DNA of 7,084 nt from Pseudomonadota bacterium (GTDB lineage: Bacteria; Desulfobacterota; Desulfobulbia; Desulfobulbales; JAGXFP01). This document shows positions 6,690-7,084 of this stretch, piece after piece (position 1 is the first letter of the stretch; every line of letters begins with the position of its first letter). Position numbers and translations under genes: made by a program. The stretch lies in assembly GCA_030673265.1 (NCBI GenBank), contig DAOVJK010000157.1:1-7084 (forward strand). Reading direction: 5' to 3'. The notes beneath the pieces are model-generated. The model was not told where the DNA came from, made no database searches, and worked only from the letters and a program-made list of their open reading frames with translations.

Positions 6690-6718
6690 TTTGCCAATCT
6701 TACAACCAGCTTGGCAAA
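6690..6718. repeat. 8-bp inverted repeat TTTGCCAA-13-TTGGCAAA
   Basis: TTTGCCAA (6690-6697) and TTGGCAAA (6711-6718) are perfect reverse complements around a 13-base spacer centred at about 6704, roughly 110 bp upstream of the rsfS start. The repeat is followed on the + strand by A residues rather than T, and in the minus direction the T-run lies before it, so it fits an operator or protein-binding site better than a terminator. No regulator can be named. Confidence 0.35.
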
Positions 6719-6804
6719 AAAACAGTAGCAATCAAGCATGTTAAGGCAAAACAAAGGTCATTTCTAATGAAAAAACAACCAGCAATTATTCGCTTGTTTT
6801 GTCC

Positions 6805-6833
6805 TTTTAAATATCAATTGATTAGATTATAAT
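6805..6833 (+). promoter_or_regulatory. Putative sigma-70-type promoter for secD
   Basis: A perfect -10 hexamer TATAAT lies at 6828-6833. At 17-bp spacing the -35 position (6805-6810) reads TTTTAA, a poor match to TTGACA. The better TTGTCC at 6799-6804 is 23 bp away, which is too far. The surrounding AT-rich DNA and the position about 80 bp upstream of the secD ATG support a promoter, possibly with activator help. Confidence 0.45.
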
Positions 6834-6869
6834 CCCGCACCTGTCGCAATTAACAAGCCTTATGACCGC

Positions 6870-6892
6870 CTGGCTCACGCCGGCATTTTTTT
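6870..6892 (+). terminator. Terminator-like hairpin in the secD leader
   Basis: CTGGC (6870-6874) can pair with GCCGG (6879-6883), including one T-G wobble, around the loop TCAC. Two bases later there is a run of seven T (6886-6892). The stem is short (5 bp) but GC-rich. It sits between the putative promoter and the secD ribosome binding site, so it could act as an attenuator or be a weak pause site. Function is inferred only. Confidence 0.3.
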
Positions 6893-6913
6893 CTGACCTA
6901 AAGGAGCACTTTG

Positions 6914-7084
6914 ATGAACAAGCCCTTGAAGTGGAAGGTTTTTCTACTGCTATTTATGATCATTTTCTCCGCCGTAGCCGTACTACCCTCGTTTAACGAT
7001 AACGTTCCGGACTGGTGGAAAAAATATCTGGCTCCGGCCGGTTTACGGCTCGGACTTGATTTGCAGGGTGGTATGCACCTTGTC
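6914..7084 (+). CDS. secD: Protein translocase subunit SecD, N-terminal 57 residues (cut by window edge)
   Basis: SecD works with SecF and the SecYEG channel in the inner membrane and uses the proton gradient to help pull secreted proteins into the periplasm. The start is ATG at 6914-6916 with AAGGAG seven bases before it. The visible part has a first membrane helix at about residues 7-26 (WKVFLLLFMIIFSAVAVLPS). A short periplasmic stretch with PDWWKKYL follows, then the diagnostic LRLGLDLQGGMHLV (44-57), which opens the family's first periplasmic domain. The frame remains open to the window end. yajC, often directly upstream of secD, is not present here. Confidence 0.93.
   Translation, partial: MNKPLKWKVFLLLFMIIFSAVAVLPSFNDNVPDWWKKYLAPAGLRLGLDLQGGMHLV

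Larger units (their letters stand above)
6593..6913. promoter_or_regulatory. Divergent intergenic region between rsfS and secD
   Basis: These 321 AT-rich bases must hold the promoters for rsfS (leftward) and secD (rightward). Going right, it contains the rsfS ribosome binding site, an 8-bp inverted repeat (6690-6718), a TATAAT (6828-6833) facing secD, a GC hairpin followed by seven T (6870-6892), and the secD ribosome binding site AAGGAG (6901-6906). The minus-strand open frame here (upstream extension of rsfS) has no protein features that I recognise. Confidence 0.6.

Noticed and set aside
6593..6754. 54-residue N-terminal extension of RsfS from a TTG at 6754
   Set aside because: It is Cys/Phe/Ser rich, unlike the family. 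The ATG at 6592 has GGAG at proper spacing and gives the normal length.

Overview
The window looks like chromosomal core sequence from a Gram-negative anaerobe, most plausibly a Desulfobulbales-type member of the Desulfobacterota (former Deltaproteobacteria). This assignment is an inference from the protein style (long-form ThrC, cofactor-independent GpmI next to RsfS, short tandem TatA proteins, SecD N-terminus) and moderate GC content. It is not a database match.

Layout. Positions 1-135 (+) are the last 44 codons of an ISL3-type transposase that enters from the left edge. It converges on a long run of minus-strand genes. Read in transcription order from right to left, these are rsfS (6592-6212), gpmI (6018-4471), thrC (4414-3026), a soluble cyclic-nucleotide-binding histidine kinase (2885-1806), a trimeric-type purine nucleoside phosphorylase (1600-764), and two adjacent tatA paralogues (644-456 and 404-177). 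At the right end, divergent from rsfS, secD starts at 6914 (+) and runs off the window. Gaps between the minus-strand genes are 193, 56, 140, 205, 119 and 51 bp. Some neighbours are therefore probably co-transcribed (gpmI-thrC and the tatA pair), while others may have their own promoters.

Roles. The genes are mostly housekeeping: ribosome silencing (RsfS), lower glycolysis/gluconeogenesis (GpmI), threonine synthesis (ThrC), purine salvage (PNP), and two branches of protein export (TatA for folded substrates, SecD for the Sec route). The one signalling gene is the kinase, which has a cNMP-type sensor but no receiver partner in view.

Two start codons need care. The longest gpmI frame starts at a TTG (6033), but an ATG at 6018 has the better ribosome binding site. 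The longest rsfS frame (from a TTG at 6754) is over-extended; the ATG at 6592 with a GGAG gives a family-sized 126-residue protein. The PNP start is a GTG.

I found no CRISPR array, defence island, tRNA, rRNA or convincing new system. The best leads are non-coding: a 9-bp inverted repeat that could mask the gpmI Shine-Dalgarno sequence, a second 9-bp inverted repeat at the rsfS stop, an 8-bp inverted repeat in the rsfS/secD divergent region, a terminator-like hairpin in the secD leader, and an unannotated 20-codon ORF with a strong ribosome binding site at 1680.
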